Assembly (NCBI RefSeq): GCF_904063055.1
Contig: NZ_CAJFCN010000003.1
Coordinates: 310,001-374,000 of the forward strand
Direction of reading: 5' to 3'
Length of the DNA: 64,000 bases
From: Pseudomonas paracarnis
GTDB taxonomy: Bacteria; Pseudomonadota; Gammaproteobacteria; Pseudomonadales; Pseudomonadaceae
Part shown: piece after piece, positions 8,719 through 17,978 of the stretch
How the letters are laid out: each line of letters begins with the position of its first letter
Numbering within the stretch: the first letter of the stretch is position 1
Translations under genes and position numbers: made by a program
Notes under the pieces: model-generated
Seen by the model: only the letters and a program-made list of their open reading frames with translations
Database searches by the model: none
Told to the model about the DNA's origin: nothing

Positions 8719-10050
8719 TTAGGGTGAGGGGGTGCGCGCAAACCTCGGAATCGCCAAGCCCAGGCTTTCACGCAAGGTCGAGCCCTCGTAGGCCGTGCGA
8801 TAAACACCGCGCTCCTGCAGCAAAGGGATCACCTCCTGAGTAAAACGATCAAATTGCCCAGGGTGCCCGATGTAGATATTGAACCCATCCACCGCCCGCG
8901 CCTGGAACCAATCCGCCAGTTTCTGCGCCACCGTGGCGGCGCTGCCCACGAACGCGCCTGGGCGCAATTGCCGGCCAAACTCGACGGCCTGGCGCAGGGT
9001 AAAGCCCTTTTCCCGGGCCTGGTCTGCGATGCGTTTGGCTGCGGTGAAAAAACTGCTGCGCGCGGCCTCCAGGCTCTCTTGCGGGAACGGCGCGTCCAGG
9101 TCGTATTGGCTGAAATCATGCCAACCAAAATTGCGCCCGAACTCCTTGAGCGCCAGCGCGAAACTGTGGTCGAGCTGATGATAGTGCTGCTCGATTTCCC
9201 GGGCATGGGCATCGGTGTCGCCCACGTAAATTTCCGCACCGGGCATGATCAGTACCTGTTCCGGATCGCGCCCCCGTTGTGCCGCCCTACCCTTGATATC
9301 CCGGTAAAACGCCTGGCCCTGCTCGATAGTGGCCGCATGGGTGAAGATCACATCGGCGGTGGCGGCGCCCAGGTCGCGGCCTTGTTCGGAGTCGCCAGCC
9401 TGGAATATCACCGGTTGGCCCTGGGGGGAACGCTGGATATTCAGCGGGCCCACCACCGAGAAGTGTTCGCCCTGGTGGTTCAGGCTGTGCAGCTTGCTCG
9501 GGTCGAGAAACTGCCCAGTGGCACGGTTGCGCACAAACGCATCATCTTCATAGGAGTTCCACAGCCCCTGCACCACCTGAACATGTTCGGCGGCACGCCC
9601 GTAGCGGGTGGCGTAGTCGTAGTGTTCGTCGCGGCTGTAATTGCCGGCGGTACCGGCATCGCCACTGGTCACCACGTTCCAGCCGGCGCGGCCTTTGCTG
9701 ATCAGGTCCAGGGAGGCCAGGCGCCGGGCGACGTTATACGGCGAGTTATACGAGGTGGTCAGCGTACCGACCAGGCCGATATGCCGCGTGCTCACGGCCA
9801 GTGCCGACAGCAACGTCAGCGGCTCCAGGCGATTGAGGTAATGGGAGGGCGAGCCTTCGGTGATGAACTGGCTGTCGACGATGAACATCAGGTCGAACAG
9901 CGCCGCCTCGGCCTGGCGCGCTATCTCGATGTACCAATCGACGTTGACGCTGGCATCGGCCGGCAATTGCGGGTCAAGCCACAGGTTATGGCGGCCCGGC
10001 CCACCGCAGCCCATGGTCAGGGCGCCCAGTTTGAGCTGTCTTTTAGTCAT
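8719..10050 (-). CDS. FMN-dependent monooxygenase, NtaA/SnaA/DszA family
   Basis: 443 residues from the ATG at 10050 (AAGGACT upstream). The luciferase-like barrel starts MTKRQLKLGALTMGCGGPGR. Family markers include FDLMFIVDSQF, LTTSYNSPYNVARRLASLD, GRAGWNVVTSGD and VIFQAGDSEQGRDLGA. This family oxidises sulfonates, sulfones, thiophenes or aminopolycarboxylates using FMNH2 supplied by a separate reductase, and no reductase is present here. It follows the substrate-binding protein gene by 22 bases, so both probably serve the same substrate, most likely an organosulfur compound. Confidence 0.87.
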   Translation of the reverse strand: MTKRQLKLGALTMGCGGPGRHNLWLDPQLPADASVNVDWYIEIARQAEAALFDLMFIVDSQFITEGSPSHYLNRLEPLTLLSALAVSTRHIGLVGTLTTSYNSPYNVARRLASLDLISKGRAGWNVVTSGDAGTAGNYSRDEHYDYATRYGRAAEHVQVVQGLWNSYEDDAFVRNRATGQFLDPSKLHSLNHQGEHFSVVGPLNIQRSPQGQPVIFQAGDSEQGRDLGAATADVIFTHAATIEQGQAFYRDIKGRAAQRGRDPEQVLIMPGAEIYVGDTDAHAREIEQHYHQLDHSFALALKEFGRNFGWHDFSQYDLDAPFPQESLEAARSSFFTAAKRIADQAREKGFTLRQAVEFGRQLRPGAFVGSAATVAQKLADWFQARAVDGFNIYIGHPGQFDRFTQEVIPLLQERGVYRTAYEGSTLRESLGLAIPRFARTPSP

Positions 10051-10072
10051 TGCGCAGTAGTCCTTCAAGCGG

Positions 10073-11029
10073 TCAGGGCTGGGTGGTGACGACGGCGGGT
10101 TGCAAGGCGGCCGCGAATGAAGGGTCAAACAACGTGGCGGCCGAGTAAGACTTGACCAGACCCAGGCCGGCAAAAAAGTCCACGGTCTTTTGCGCCTCGA
10201 TGGGCGCCTGAGGCGTCAGCGGCTCGACGGTGGTGCGTGCGCGGGCAAACCAGACGCGGGCGATGTCGGCATCAGCGCGGGTGCGCTTGGCCCAGGCATC
10301 GGCATACGCGTTGGCGTTGGCCGGGCTCTGGCGCGCCCAGTCGCGGGCTTTTTTCAGGCGCTGGAGAAAGTCACTGATGGGTTCACGCTTGGCCTCCACA
10401 GCACTGGCGTTGGCGGCAATGAAACTCTGGGCCGGGATCAAGTCTTCAGCGGTTGCCAGCACCCGCGCACCTTGGCGTTCCTGTTGCGTGACGTAGGGTT
10501 CCCAAGTGGCGATCACGTCAACGGCACCGCCTTCCAGCGCGTGGGAGGCGTCCAGGGCGCTGAGGTAACGCCATTGCAGCGAATCCCGCGCAACCCCGGC
10601 CTTGTCCAGCGCGGTCAGCAACAATTGCTGGCTCCAGGAGCCCTTCCAAATCGCGGCGCGTTTGCCTGCCAGATCGGCCAGGCTGCGGATCGACGAGTCT
10701 TTTTTTACCAGGATGGCTACGCCGTCGAGATTCTGCCGGCTGACGGCAATCACCTTGATCGGTGCACCCAAGGCGCCCAGGAACAACACCGGGGCATCCC
10801 CGAGCAGGCCCAGGTCCAGGCTGCCGACGTTGAGCGCTTCGGCCACTGGTGAGCCGGCCGTGAACTGTTTCCAGTCCAGCGTGTAGGGCAAGTCATCCAG
10901 CACCCCCGCCGCTTCCATCACGGCCTGGGCGTTGTAGCTCTGGTCGCCGACCACCAGGGTTTGCGCTTGCGCCGTCAGGCACAGAAATGAGGCGGCGAAC
11001 CCGGCCGCCAGGATTTTGAGGTAACGCAC
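10073..11029 (-). CDS. Periplasmic ABC substrate-binding protein, sulfonate/taurine type (SsuA-like)
   Basis: 318 residues. I place the start at the GTG at 11029, which follows GGAGACGAAC and gives a clean signal peptide ending LTAQAQ. The mature part has the NMT1/SsuA fold: GSPVAEALNVGSLDLGLLG, DLAGKRAAIWKGSWSQQLL and GAVDVIATWEPYV. The likely ligand is an aliphatic sulfonate or related organosulfur compound. No permease or ATPase gene is adjacent, so it must borrow or share membrane components coded elsewhere. The 5' region is A+T-rich, as expected for a sulfur-starvation promoter, but I cannot name a binding site. Confidence 0.83.
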   Translation of the reverse strand: MRYLKILAAGFAASFLCLTAQAQTLVVGDQSYNAQAVMEAAGVLDDLPYTLDWKQFTAGSPVAEALNVGSLDLGLLGDAPVLFLGALGAPIKVIAVSRQNLDGVAILVKKDSSIRSLADLAGKRAAIWKGSWSQQLLLTALDKAGVARDSLQWRYLSALDASHALEGGAVDVIATWEPYVTQQERQGARVLATAEDLIPAQSFIAANASAVEAKREPISDFLQRLKKARDWARQSPANANAYADAWAKRTRADADIARVWFARARTTVEPLTPQAPIEAQKTVDFFAGLGLVKSYSAATLFDPSFAAALQPAVVTTQP

Positions 11030-11464
11030 GTTCGTCTCCAGATGCCGTGTGGGGCATGCAAGTCGATCCGCACGCACGGTCTCGGTTTAAAAGGTTATTG
11101 TTTATAGCTATGGGGTGTGAGGGCTATTTTTGCGGGCTGAAGGTAAGATGTAAAATACTGATTACGCATAACCTAATTCAATAAAAATGCGTATATCGCA
11201 TCACGCTAGCGCGCAAATTCAATCCGGGCCATCAAGCCCGAACCACGCCGAAGGCGAAAGAACGGGTCGAATACACGCTCCAGGTCCGCTTCGGGAATCC
11301 CCGGCCCCTCGTCGCTGACCTCAGGCCGGCCCGGCATACAGCCCCGGCGCTCGTTAGCACGCCTGCTCAAACGTCATAATCACAGGGGCATCTGCGTGGT
11401 AATCTCCCGGCACCACGAATAGACATTGATCGTCACTTGACGATGACCAAAGCCAGGAAAGACC
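11030..11464. other. Gene-free interval with palindrome and gene remnant
   Basis: 435 bases between the binding-protein gene and the oxaloacetate decarboxylase gene. The left third is A+T-rich and should hold the promoter of the minus-strand sulfur genes. It contains the near-palindrome ATGCGTATATCGCAT at 11187-11201. The centre carries a histidine-kinase remnant (annotated separately). The right part should hold the decarboxylase promoter; I could not pick a convincing -35/-10 pair. Confidence 0.5.
11207..11345 (-). pseudogene. Remnant of a sensor histidine kinase (ATPase domain)
   Basis: On the minus strand a short frame reads DEGPGIPEADLERVFDPFF then RLRRGSGLMARIEFAR and a TAG stop at 11207. 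The first part is the G1/F box region of a HATPase_c domain. The second looks like the extreme C-terminus of such a kinase. The segment normally between them, with the G2 box, is missing, and no intact kinase body lies upstream. This is a deleted gene relic of about 45 codons; its boundaries are approximate. Confidence 0.75.
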
Positions 11465-12334
11465 ATGCCCAAGATTTCTCACTCAGCGCTACGCCGTAAC
11501 TTCCGTGACCTGCTGGCAACGCCCCTGTGCGTTGAAACCGCCTCCGTATTCGACCCCATGTCTGCCCGCATCGCGGCCGACCTGGGGTTTGAAGTGGGAA
11601 TCCTGGGCGGTTCAGTCGCCTCCCTGCAGGTGCTGGCGGCCCCCGATTTTGCGTTGATTACCCTGAGTGAGTTCGTCGAGCAAGCCACCCGCATCGGTCG
11701 TGTGGCCCAACTGCCATTCATCGCCGACGCCGACCACGGCTACGGCAACGCCTTGAACGTAATGCGCACCGTCGAAGAACTGGAACGCGCCGGCGTCGCG
11801 GCGCTGACCATCGAAGACACCCTCTTGCCCGCGCAATTCGGGCGTAAATCCACGGACCTGATTTCCGTCGAAGAAGGCATCGGCAAGGTCAAGGCCGCGC
11901 TGGAGGCACGTGTCGACCCGGCGCTGTCGATCATTGCGCGCACCAATGCCGGCGTGCTGCCCACCAGCGACGTGATTGCGCGGACCAAGGCCTACGAAAA
12001 GGCCGGTGCTGACGGCATCTGCATGGTCGGCGTCAAGGACTTCGACCACCTGGAGCAAATCGCGGAGAACCTCAGCGTTCCGCTGATGCTGGTGACCTAC
12101 GGCAACCCGCAACTGCACGACAGCGAGCGCCTGGCCAGCCTGGGCGTGCGCATCGTGGTGGCCGGGCATGGCGCCTACTTCGCCGCGATCAAGGCCACTT
12201 ACGACAGCCTGCGTGCCCAGCGCCAGCTGACCCACAGCACCTCGAACCTCAGTGCGACGGAGTTGACCCACACTTACACCTTGCCTGAGAGCTATGTGGC
12301 GTGGGCCGAAGAGTTCATGGATGTAAAAGAGTAA
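11465..12334 (+). CDS. Oxaloacetate decarboxylase, PEP mutase/isocitrate lyase superfamily (PA4872 type)
   Basis: 289 residues. Divalent-metal and substrate-binding blocks of the superfamily are present: [40 protein letters not shown] and [16 protein letters not shown]. The close Pseudomonas relative PA4872 was shown to be an oxaloacetate decarboxylase, converting oxaloacetate to pyruvate and CO2. The length fits. The ATG at 11465 follows CCAGGAAAGACC, a good ribosome site. It stands alone and converges with the HxlR gene four bases away. Confidence 0.88.
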   Translation: MPKISHSALRRNFRDLLATPLCVETASVFDPMSARIAADLGFEVGILGGSVASLQVLAAPDFALITLSEFVEQATRIGRVAQLPFIADADHGYGNALNVMRTVEELERAGVAALTIEDTLLPAQFGRKSTDLISVEEGIGKVKAALEARVDPALSIIARTNAGVLPTSDVIARTKAYEKAGADGICMVGVKDFDHLEQIAENLSVPLMLVTYGNPQLHDSERLASLGVRIVVAGHGAYFAAIKATYDSLRAQRQLTHSTSNLSATELTHTYTLPESYVAWAEEFMDVKE

Positions 12335-12338
12335 TCAA

Positions 12339-12815
12339 TCACTCACGGCTCAGCCGTTGGCGCATCCCTGCGCTGGCGGCCGGGCCGGGCTGTACCACGC
12401 ACTGATCCATCGCCACCCACGCACCTTCCTCCGTCGCCATCATCGGCTGCACCGGCCGGCCCGTCTCGCGTTCCACCACCTCGACACTGATGCCCTCCTC
12501 GGCGTAATGCCGATTGCCCCACGCCACCAACGCCATCAGCACCATACGAAAGTCTTCGCCTCTGGCCGTCGGCACGTATTCGTAGCGTGGCGGCCGCTCG
12601 CTGTAGGCGCGGCGCTCCAGCATCCCCGCTTCTACCAAGCCATTAAGGCGGCGCGTCAGCATGTTGGGCGCGATGCCCAGGCTGCGCGAGAACTCGTCAA
12701 AACGGCGCAAGCCGTGCAAGGCGTCGCGCATGATCAGCATGCTCCACCACTCCCCTACCCGTTCAAGGCTACGGGCGATGGGGCATTCGGCACTGATGAG
12801 GGATTTGCGCTGCAT
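12339..12815 (-). CDS. HxlR-family winged-helix regulator
   Basis: 158 residues from the ATG at 12815 (AGGAATAC upstream). The HxlR signature is clear: CPIARSLERVGEWWSMLIMR, FDEFSRSLGIAPNMLTRRL and LVEAGMLERRAYSERPPRYE. Cys11 in the AECPIARS stretch is the position often used for redox or electrophile sensing in the family. It is divergent from the FabF paralogue with about 107 bases between starts, so it may control that gene and itself. The C-terminal 50 residues extend beyond the minimal family domain. Confidence 0.88.
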   Translation of the reverse strand: MQRKSLISAECPIARSLERVGEWWSMLIMRDALHGLRRFDEFSRSLGIAPNMLTRRLNGLVEAGMLERRAYSERPPRYEYVPTARGEDFRMVLMALVAWGNRHYAEEGISVEVVERETGRPVQPMMATEEGAWVAMDQCVVQPGPAASAGMRQRLSRE

Positions 12816-12922
12816 AAGTATTCCTGTGTGCGAGTACAAACTTGTAGGACACCATGTTACTTTCATGATGATAGTGACGTCCATACGCTGTGTATCCTTC
12901 AAGCAACAGGAGTCGATTGAGC

Positions 12923-14191
12923 ATGAGTAAACGTATCGTCGTGACGGGCATGGGCGCGCTTTCGCCGCTGGGGTCGAGCGTGGAATCCACTTGGCAGCGC
13001 TTGCTGGACGGCCAGTCGGGCATCCGCCGTTTGCCGCAAGAGTTGATCGGTGATCTGGCGGTCAGCATCGGCGGCCAGGTGCAAAGTGCGTTGCAAGACC
13101 CCGAAGCCGGTTTTGATCCTGATCGACTGTTGGCGGCCAAGGAACAGCGCAAGATGGACCGCTTTATCCTGTTCGCCCTGGCGGCGGCGGATGAAGCCCT
13201 GAAGCAGGCCAATTGGGCACCCAAAACACCTGAGGAGCAGGCGCGCACAGCGACCATCATCGCCTCCGGTGTCGGTGGTTTCCCGGCCATTGCCGATGCG
13301 GTGCGCACCACTGACAGCAAGGGCCCGCGTCGTCTGTCGCCCTTCACCATTCCATCGTTTCTGAGCAACATGGCCGCCGGGCATGTGTCGATCAACTATG
13401 GCTTGAAAGGCCCGCTGGGTGCGCCAGTAACCGCGTGTGCAGCCGGGGTTCAGGCCATCGGCGACGCAGCGCGAATGATCCGCGCCGGGGAAGTCGACGT
13501 CGCGGTATGCGGCGGTGCCGAAGCGGCGATTCATCGCGTCAGCCTGGCCGGTTTCGCCGCAGCGCGAGCGTTGTCCAGCGATTTCAATGCCACCCCGCAG
13601 CGCGCTTCGCGCCCCTTCGATCAGGCGCGCGACGGCTTTGTGATGGGCGAAGGCGCCGGCATTCTGGTAATTGAAGAACTGGAGCATGCCCTGGCGCGGG
13701 GCGCGCAGCCGATTGCCGAACTGGTGGGCTATGGCACCAGTGCAGACGCCTATCACATGACCGCAGGGCCTGAAGACGGTGACGGTGCGCGCCGGGCAAT
13801 GACTCAAGCGTTGCGCCAGGCGGGCATCGAGGCATCGCAGGTGCAGTACCTGAATGCCCACGCGACCTCCACGCCTGTGGGCGACAAAGGCGAGCTGGCG
13901 GCGATCAGGACGGTATTCGGTACCGGCGGCAGCCCGGCGATCAGCTCGACAAAATCCGCCACCGGCCACTTGCTCGGTGCTGCGGGGGGCATCGAAGCCG
14001 TCTTTACCGTGCTTGCCCTGCGTGACCAGATCGCGCCAATGACACTCAACCTGGAAAACCCGGACGCCCTCGCCGACGGCCTGGACATGGTGCGCGATGA
14101 GGCGCGTCCCATGCCGATTGAATATGCGCTGTCCAATGGCTTCGGCTTTGGCGGCGTGAACGCCAGCGTACTGTTCCGACGCTGGATATAA
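12923..14191 (+). CDS. fabF: Beta-ketoacyl-ACP synthase II (FabF paralogue)
   Basis: 422 residues, thiolase fold. Catalytic Cys172 lies in VTACAAGVQAIGDAA, with the two histidines in YLNAHATSTPVGDKGE and KSATGHLLGAAGG. It condenses acyl-ACP with malonyl-ACP. The ATG at 12923 has AGGAG eleven bases upstream; a TTG two codons earlier is possible. No other fatty-acid synthesis gene is near, so this is an accessory copy rather than the FabF of the main fab cluster. The divergent HxlR regulator suggests inducible expression. The symbol marks the family, not the primary locus. Confidence 0.87.
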   Translation: MSKRIVVTGMGALSPLGSSVESTWQRLLDGQSGIRRLPQELIGDLAVSIGGQVQSALQDPEAGFDPDRLLAAKEQRKMDRFILFALAAADEALKQANWAPKTPEEQARTATIIASGVGGFPAIADAVRTTDSKGPRRLSPFTIPSFLSNMAAGHVSINYGLKGPLGAPVTACAAGVQAIGDAARMIRAGEVDVAVCGGAEAAIHRVSLAGFAAARALSSDFNATPQRASRPFDQARDGFVMGEGAGILVIEELEHALARGAQPIAELVGYGTSADAYHMTAGPEDGDGARRAMTQALRQAGIEASQVQYLNAHATSTPVGDKGELAAIRTVFGTGGSPAISSTKSATGHLLGAAGGIEAVFTVLALRDQIAPMTLNLENPDALADGLDMVRDEARPMPIEYALSNGFGFGGVNASVLFRRWI

Positions 14192-14262
14192 GCCGGGGTT
14201 TGCCCCTGGGCTGAATTTCACCGACCATGGCGCCTTTCTGCTCCTGCCAACACGAGGTGCCC

Positions 14263-14643
14263 ATGGCCAACCACGACCTGTCCTATACCCCTGACCCGGA
14301 CGCCGATTCCATCTCCTCCGACGTGATCGGCTTCAACGGCATCCTGGTCTCCACCCAGATTCCCACCCATGCCGATGGCAGCCTGGAGCTGGGCGATATC
14401 ACCCTGCAAAGCGAGTGCACCCTGCAAGCGCTGAAAGTTGCGCTGGAAAAAGCCGGCAGCTCCATGGACCGGGTCATGCACCTGACCATCTACCTCACCG
14501 ACATGGCCGACCGCGCGGCGTTCAACGAGGTCTACAAGCGCTTTTTCGCCAAGCCCTGGCCAGTGCGGGCGGCAGTGGGCGTTGCCGCCTTGGCGGTAGA
14601 AGGTATGCGGGTGGAAGTGACGGCGATGGCTGCCAAGGCTTGA
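14263..14643 (+). CDS. RidA/YjgF-family protein
   Basis: 126 residues from the ATG at 14263, which has GAGGTG upstream; an earlier in-frame ATG lacks a ribosome site. The fold is shown by GFNGILVSTQIPTHADGSLE, DRVMHLTIYLTDMADRAAFN and PVRAAVGVAALAVEGMRVEV. The arginine of PVRAAVG is the enamine/imine-deaminating residue of RidA proteins. It may form a two-gene unit with the FabF paralogue 71 bases upstream. Substrate not known; the family hydrolyses reactive 2-aminoacrylate and related imines. Confidence 0.85.
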   Translation: MANHDLSYTPDPDADSISSDVIGFNGILVSTQIPTHADGSLELGDITLQSECTLQALKVALEKAGSSMDRVMHLTIYLTDMADRAAFNEVYKRFFAKPWPVRAAVGVAALAVEGMRVEVTAMAAKA

Positions 14644-14697
14644 ATCTGTGGCGCCGTTAGCGCCGATCTGATCGGAATGTCGAACGCGGTCAAAAAG

Positions 14698-14767
14698 GTG
14701 GGAGCTGGCTTGCCTGCGATAGCGGTAGTGAATGTTCAATCGCCATCGCAGGCAAGCCAGCTCCCAC
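14698..14767. repeat. REPIN (paired inverted REPs, GTGGGAGCTGG type)
   Basis: GTGGGAGCTGGCTTGCC opens the element and its inverse closes it at 14767, with about 24 bases between arms. This is the paired REP arrangement typical of fluorescent pseudomonads. It lies between the RidA and RlhA genes. Confidence 0.9.
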
Positions 14768-14905
14768 ATTGGGGCTTCGTTGCGTTGAGTAATGCGTTCG
14801 CTTAACGGACTTGCATTAGACCCGACAGCCCTGCGGTAGATGCCGCCCAGGCATTTCACAGCTACAATGCCCGCCTCAACCGTGACAAGCCTGACTAAAA
14901 AAACT

Positions 14906-16885
14906 ATGTCCTTGCCCAAGCATCACCTGGAATTGCTCAGCCCTGCCCGCGATGTCGCCATTGCGCGCGAGGCTATCCTGCACGGCGCCGACGCCGTTTA
15001 CATCGGCGGGCCGAGCTTTGGCGCCCGCCATAATGCGTGTAACGAGGTGAGCGATATCGCCCAACTGGTGGAATTCGCCCGCCGTTACCACGCCCGCGTC
15101 TTCACCACCATCAACACCATTTTGCATGACAACGAGCTGGAGCCCGCGCGCAAGCTGATCCATCAGCTCTACGATGCCGGTGTGGATGCGCTGATCGTGC
15201 AAGACCTGGGCGTGATGGAGCTGGATATTCCGCCGATCGAGCTGCACGCCAGCACCCAGACCGACATCCGCACCCTGGGCCGGGCCAGGTTTCTCGACCA
15301 GGCCGGTTTCTCGCAGTTGGTACTGGCCCGCGAGTTGAACCTGCAAGAGATCCGCGCCATTGCCGACGAGACCGATGCCGCCATCGAGTTCTTTATCCAC
15401 GGCGCCCTGTGCGTGGCGTTCTCCGGGCAGTGCAATATCTCCCACGCGCAAAATGGCCGCAGCGCCAACCGTGGCGATTGCTCCCAGGCCTGCCGCCTGC
15501 CCTACACCCTGAAAGATGACCAAGGCCGCGTGGTAGCCTTTGAAAAGCACCTGCTGTCGATGAAAGACAACAATCAGAGCGCCAACCTGCGCGCCCTGGT
15601 CGAAGCGGGTGTGCGTTCGTTCAAGATCGAAGGCCGCTACAAGGACATGGGTTATGTGAAGAACATCACCGCCTACTACCGCCAGCGCCTCGACGAGATC
15701 CTCGAAGACCGCCCGGACCTGGCCCGCGCTTCCAGCGGGCGTACCGCGCACTTCTTCCTGCCCGACCCGGAAAAAACCTTCCACCGTGGCAGCACCGATT
15801 ACTTTGTCAGCGACCGCAAGATCGACATCGGCGCGTTTGACACCCCGACCTTTACCGGCCTGCCCGTGGGCACCGTGGAAAAAGCCGGCAAGCGCGACTT
15901 GCAGGTGGTCACCCATGAGCCGCTGTCCAACGGCGACGGCCTCAATGTGCTGATCAAGCGTGAAGTGGTGGGTTTTCGCGCCAACATCGCCGAGCCCAAG
16001 GGTGAGTTCGAGGAAGACGGTGAAAAGCGCTACCGCTACCGCGTCGAGCCCAACGAAATGCCGGCCGGCCTGCATCAACTGCGCCCCCATCACCCGCTCA
16101 ATCGCAACCTGGACCACAACTGGCAACAGGCCCTGCTCAAGACCTCGGCCGAGCGCCGTATCGGCTTGTCATGGGTCGCACGCCTGCGTGAAGAGCAGCT
16201 GCAAATCACCGCGACCAGCGAAGAAGGCATCAGCGCCAGCGTCACCCTGCCCGGCCCGTTTGGCGTGGCCAACAAGCCGGAACAGGCGCTGGACACCCTG
16301 CGCGACCTGCTCGGCCAACTCGGCACCACCGAGTACCATGCCACCCGTATCGAACTGGATGCGCCACAGGCGTTCTTCATTCCCAATTCACAGCTCAAGG
16401 CCTTGCGCCGTGAAGTGATCGAAGCACTGACCGCCGCACGCGTCGCCGCGCATCCGCGGGGCGGGCGCAAGGCTGAAACCTCGCCCCCGCCGGTTTACCC
16501 TGAGGCGCACCTGTCGTTCCTGGCCAACGTCTACAACCAGAAGGCCCGGGACTTCTACCATCGTCACGGCGTGAAGCTGATCGATGCAGCCTTCGAAGCC
16601 CACGAAGAAACCGGCGAAGTGCCGGTGATGATCACCAAGCACTGCCTGCGTTTCTCGTTCAACCTGTGCCCTAAACAGGCCAAAGGAGTGACCGGGGTAA
16701 AGACCAAGGTGGCGCCGATGCAATTGATCCACGGTGACGAAGTACTGACCCTCAAGTTCGACTGCAAACCCTGCGAGATGCATGTGGTGGGCAAGATCAA
16801 GGGGCATATCCTCGGCCTGCCGCAGCCTGGCAGCGCGGTGGAGCATTTCAATCCGGAAAACCTCATCTATCAGGGCACGCACTAA
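14906..16885 (+). CDS. rlhA: Peptidase-U32 family 23S rRNA C2501 hydroxylase RlhA
   Basis: 659 residues from the ATG at 14906. No clear ribosome site is seen, but the protein aligns from here with E. coli RlhA (YdcP, 653 residues). Matching blocks include LELLSPARDVAIAREAILHG, GPSFGARHNACNEVSD, the cysteine cluster CVAFSGQCNISHAQ and GDCSQACRLPYTLKDDQGR, and the C-terminal SFLANVYNQKARDFYHRHG. U32 proteins bind an iron-sulfur cluster and use prephenate for RNA hydroxylation. The full length separates it from the shorter TrhP and UbiU/UbiV groups. Older annotation would call it a collagenase-like protease. Confidence 0.9.
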   Translation: MSLPKHHLELLSPARDVAIAREAILHGADAVYIGGPSFGARHNACNEVSDIAQLVEFARRYHARVFTTINTILHDNELEPARKLIHQLYDAGVDALIVQDLGVMELDIPPIELHASTQTDIRTLGRARFLDQAGFSQLVLARELNLQEIRAIADETDAAIEFFIHGALCVAFSGQCNISHAQNGRSANRGDCSQACRLPYTLKDDQGRVVAFEKHLLSMKDNNQSANLRALVEAGVRSFKIEGRYKDMGYVKNITAYYRQRLDEILEDRPDLARASSGRTAHFFLPDPEKTFHRGSTDYFVSDRKIDIGAFDTPTFTGLPVGTVEKAGKRDLQVVTHEPLSNGDGLNVLIKREVVGFRANIAEPKGEFEEDGEKRYRYRVEPNEMPAGLHQLRPHHPLNRNLDHNWQQALLKTSAERRIGLSWVARLREEQLQITATSEEGISASVTLPGPFGVANKPEQALDTLRDLLGQLGTTEYHATRIELDAPQAFFIPNSQLKALRREVIEALTAARVAAHPRGGRKAETSPPPVYPEAHLSFLANVYNQKARDFYHRHGVKLIDAAFEAHEETGEVPVMITKHCLRFSFNLCPKQAKGVTGVKTKVAPMQLIHGDEVLTLKFDCKPCEMHVVGKIKGHILGLPQPGSAVEHFNPENLIYQGTH

Positions 16886-16893
16886 CCCTCATC

Positions 16894-16995
16894 TGTAGGA
16901 GCGAGCTTGCTCGCGAAAAGCTCGAGGACGCCGCGTTTCAACCCGATGCGCTGCGTCATCGTTAGCCTTCTTCGCGAGCAAGCTCGCGCCTACCG
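16894..16995. repeat. REPIN (TGTAGGAGCGAGC type) overlapping a gene end
   Basis: TGTAGGAGCGAGCTTGCTCG at the left and its inverse ending GCGCCTACC at the right frame about 55 bases. It starts eight bases after the rlhA stop, and its right arm is read as the last residues of the convergent EamA gene (RRELAREEG). Confidence 0.9.
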
Positions 16996-17870
16996 AGGTT
17001 GCGGGGCCACCACCAGCCCCGCTGCAACCCTGCCGCTGCCAACAGAATCGCCGCCACGCCCAGCCATTGCAGCCACCCCAGGCGATGCCCGAACGCAATC
17101 CAATCCACGAAGATCGCCGCAATCGGGTAGATGAACGACAGTGCGCCGGTAATGGCCGTCGGCAGTTTCTGGATCGCGCCATACAGCAGTACATACATCA
17201 AACCCGTGTGCACCACCCCCAAGGTGACCAAGGCCGCCCACGTCGTGGTGGATGCCGGCAGGCCATTCCAGGGCACCAGCGGCGCCAGCAATAGCGCGCC
17301 AGTGGCCACCTGGATCAAGGCCATCAAATGCGGCGGTACTTCCTTGAGGCGCTTGATGATCAACGCCGCGACCGCATACAAAAATGCCGCGCCCAGGGCC
17401 AGCGCGATGCCTACCAGGTAATCTCCTCCACCCGTTTGCTCGCCATGGGCGGTAACAATCGCCAACATGCCCAGGAACGCCACGCTCAACCACGCCAGTT
17501 TCTGCACGGTGATTTTTTCACCGAGAAACACCGCCGCCAGCATTACCAGAATAAACGGCTGCACGTTGTACACCGCGGTGCTGATCGCGATGGAGGCACG
17601 GGAGTAGGATTCGAACAGCAGCAACCAGTTGCCGACAATGGCCACACCGCTGAGCACGGCCAGCCCCAGTTTTGCCCAACTGAGCAGGTCCAGGCGCAGG
17701 TAACCCAGCCAGGCGCACACCAGCACCAGCGTCAGCGCACCGATCACGCAGCGCCAGAACACCACCTCGATCACCGACACGCCAGACACCAGCACAAACC
17801 AGCCAATGCTGCCCGAGATCAGCATGGCGGCGACCATTTCCCACGACCCGCGACGGATGGATGAATCCAT
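16962..17870 (-). CDS. EamA/DMT-family inner-membrane exporter
   Basis: 302 residues with about ten hydrophobic segments and two EamA repeats (residues about 10-140 and 150-285). Examples are SGVAIVGNWLLLFESYSRAS and ISTAVYNVQPFILVMLAAVF. The family moves small metabolites, often amino acids, out of the cell. The gene is divergent from an Lrp-type regulator, an arrangement common for amino-acid exporters, with 108 bases between. The C-terminus RRNLGRRELAREEG is encoded by the right arm of a REPIN, so the natural end of the protein has been altered by the repeat. Confidence 0.87.
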   Translation of the reverse strand: MDSSIRRGSWEMVAAMLISGSIGWFVLVSGVSVIEVVFWRCVIGALTLVLVCAWLGYLRLDLLSWAKLGLAVLSGVAIVGNWLLLFESYSRASIAISTAVYNVQPFILVMLAAVFLGEKITVQKLAWLSVAFLGMLAIVTAHGEQTGGGDYLVGIALALGAAFLYAVAALIIKRLKEVPPHLMALIQVATGALLLAPLVPWNGLPASTTTWAALVTLGVVHTGLMYVLLYGAIQKLPTAITGALSFIYPIAAIFVDWIAFGHRLGWLQWLGVAAILLAAAGLQRGWWWPRNLGRRELAREEG

Positions 17871-17978
17871 GATTGAGGCTCCTCAAGTGAGGCTCCAGTA
17901 TGGCAATCTGTCGGCGACGGCTACAGCGACTAAAAAAGGCAAAAGCCCGAAATCACCTTTTCTTATTAGGCACAGACT

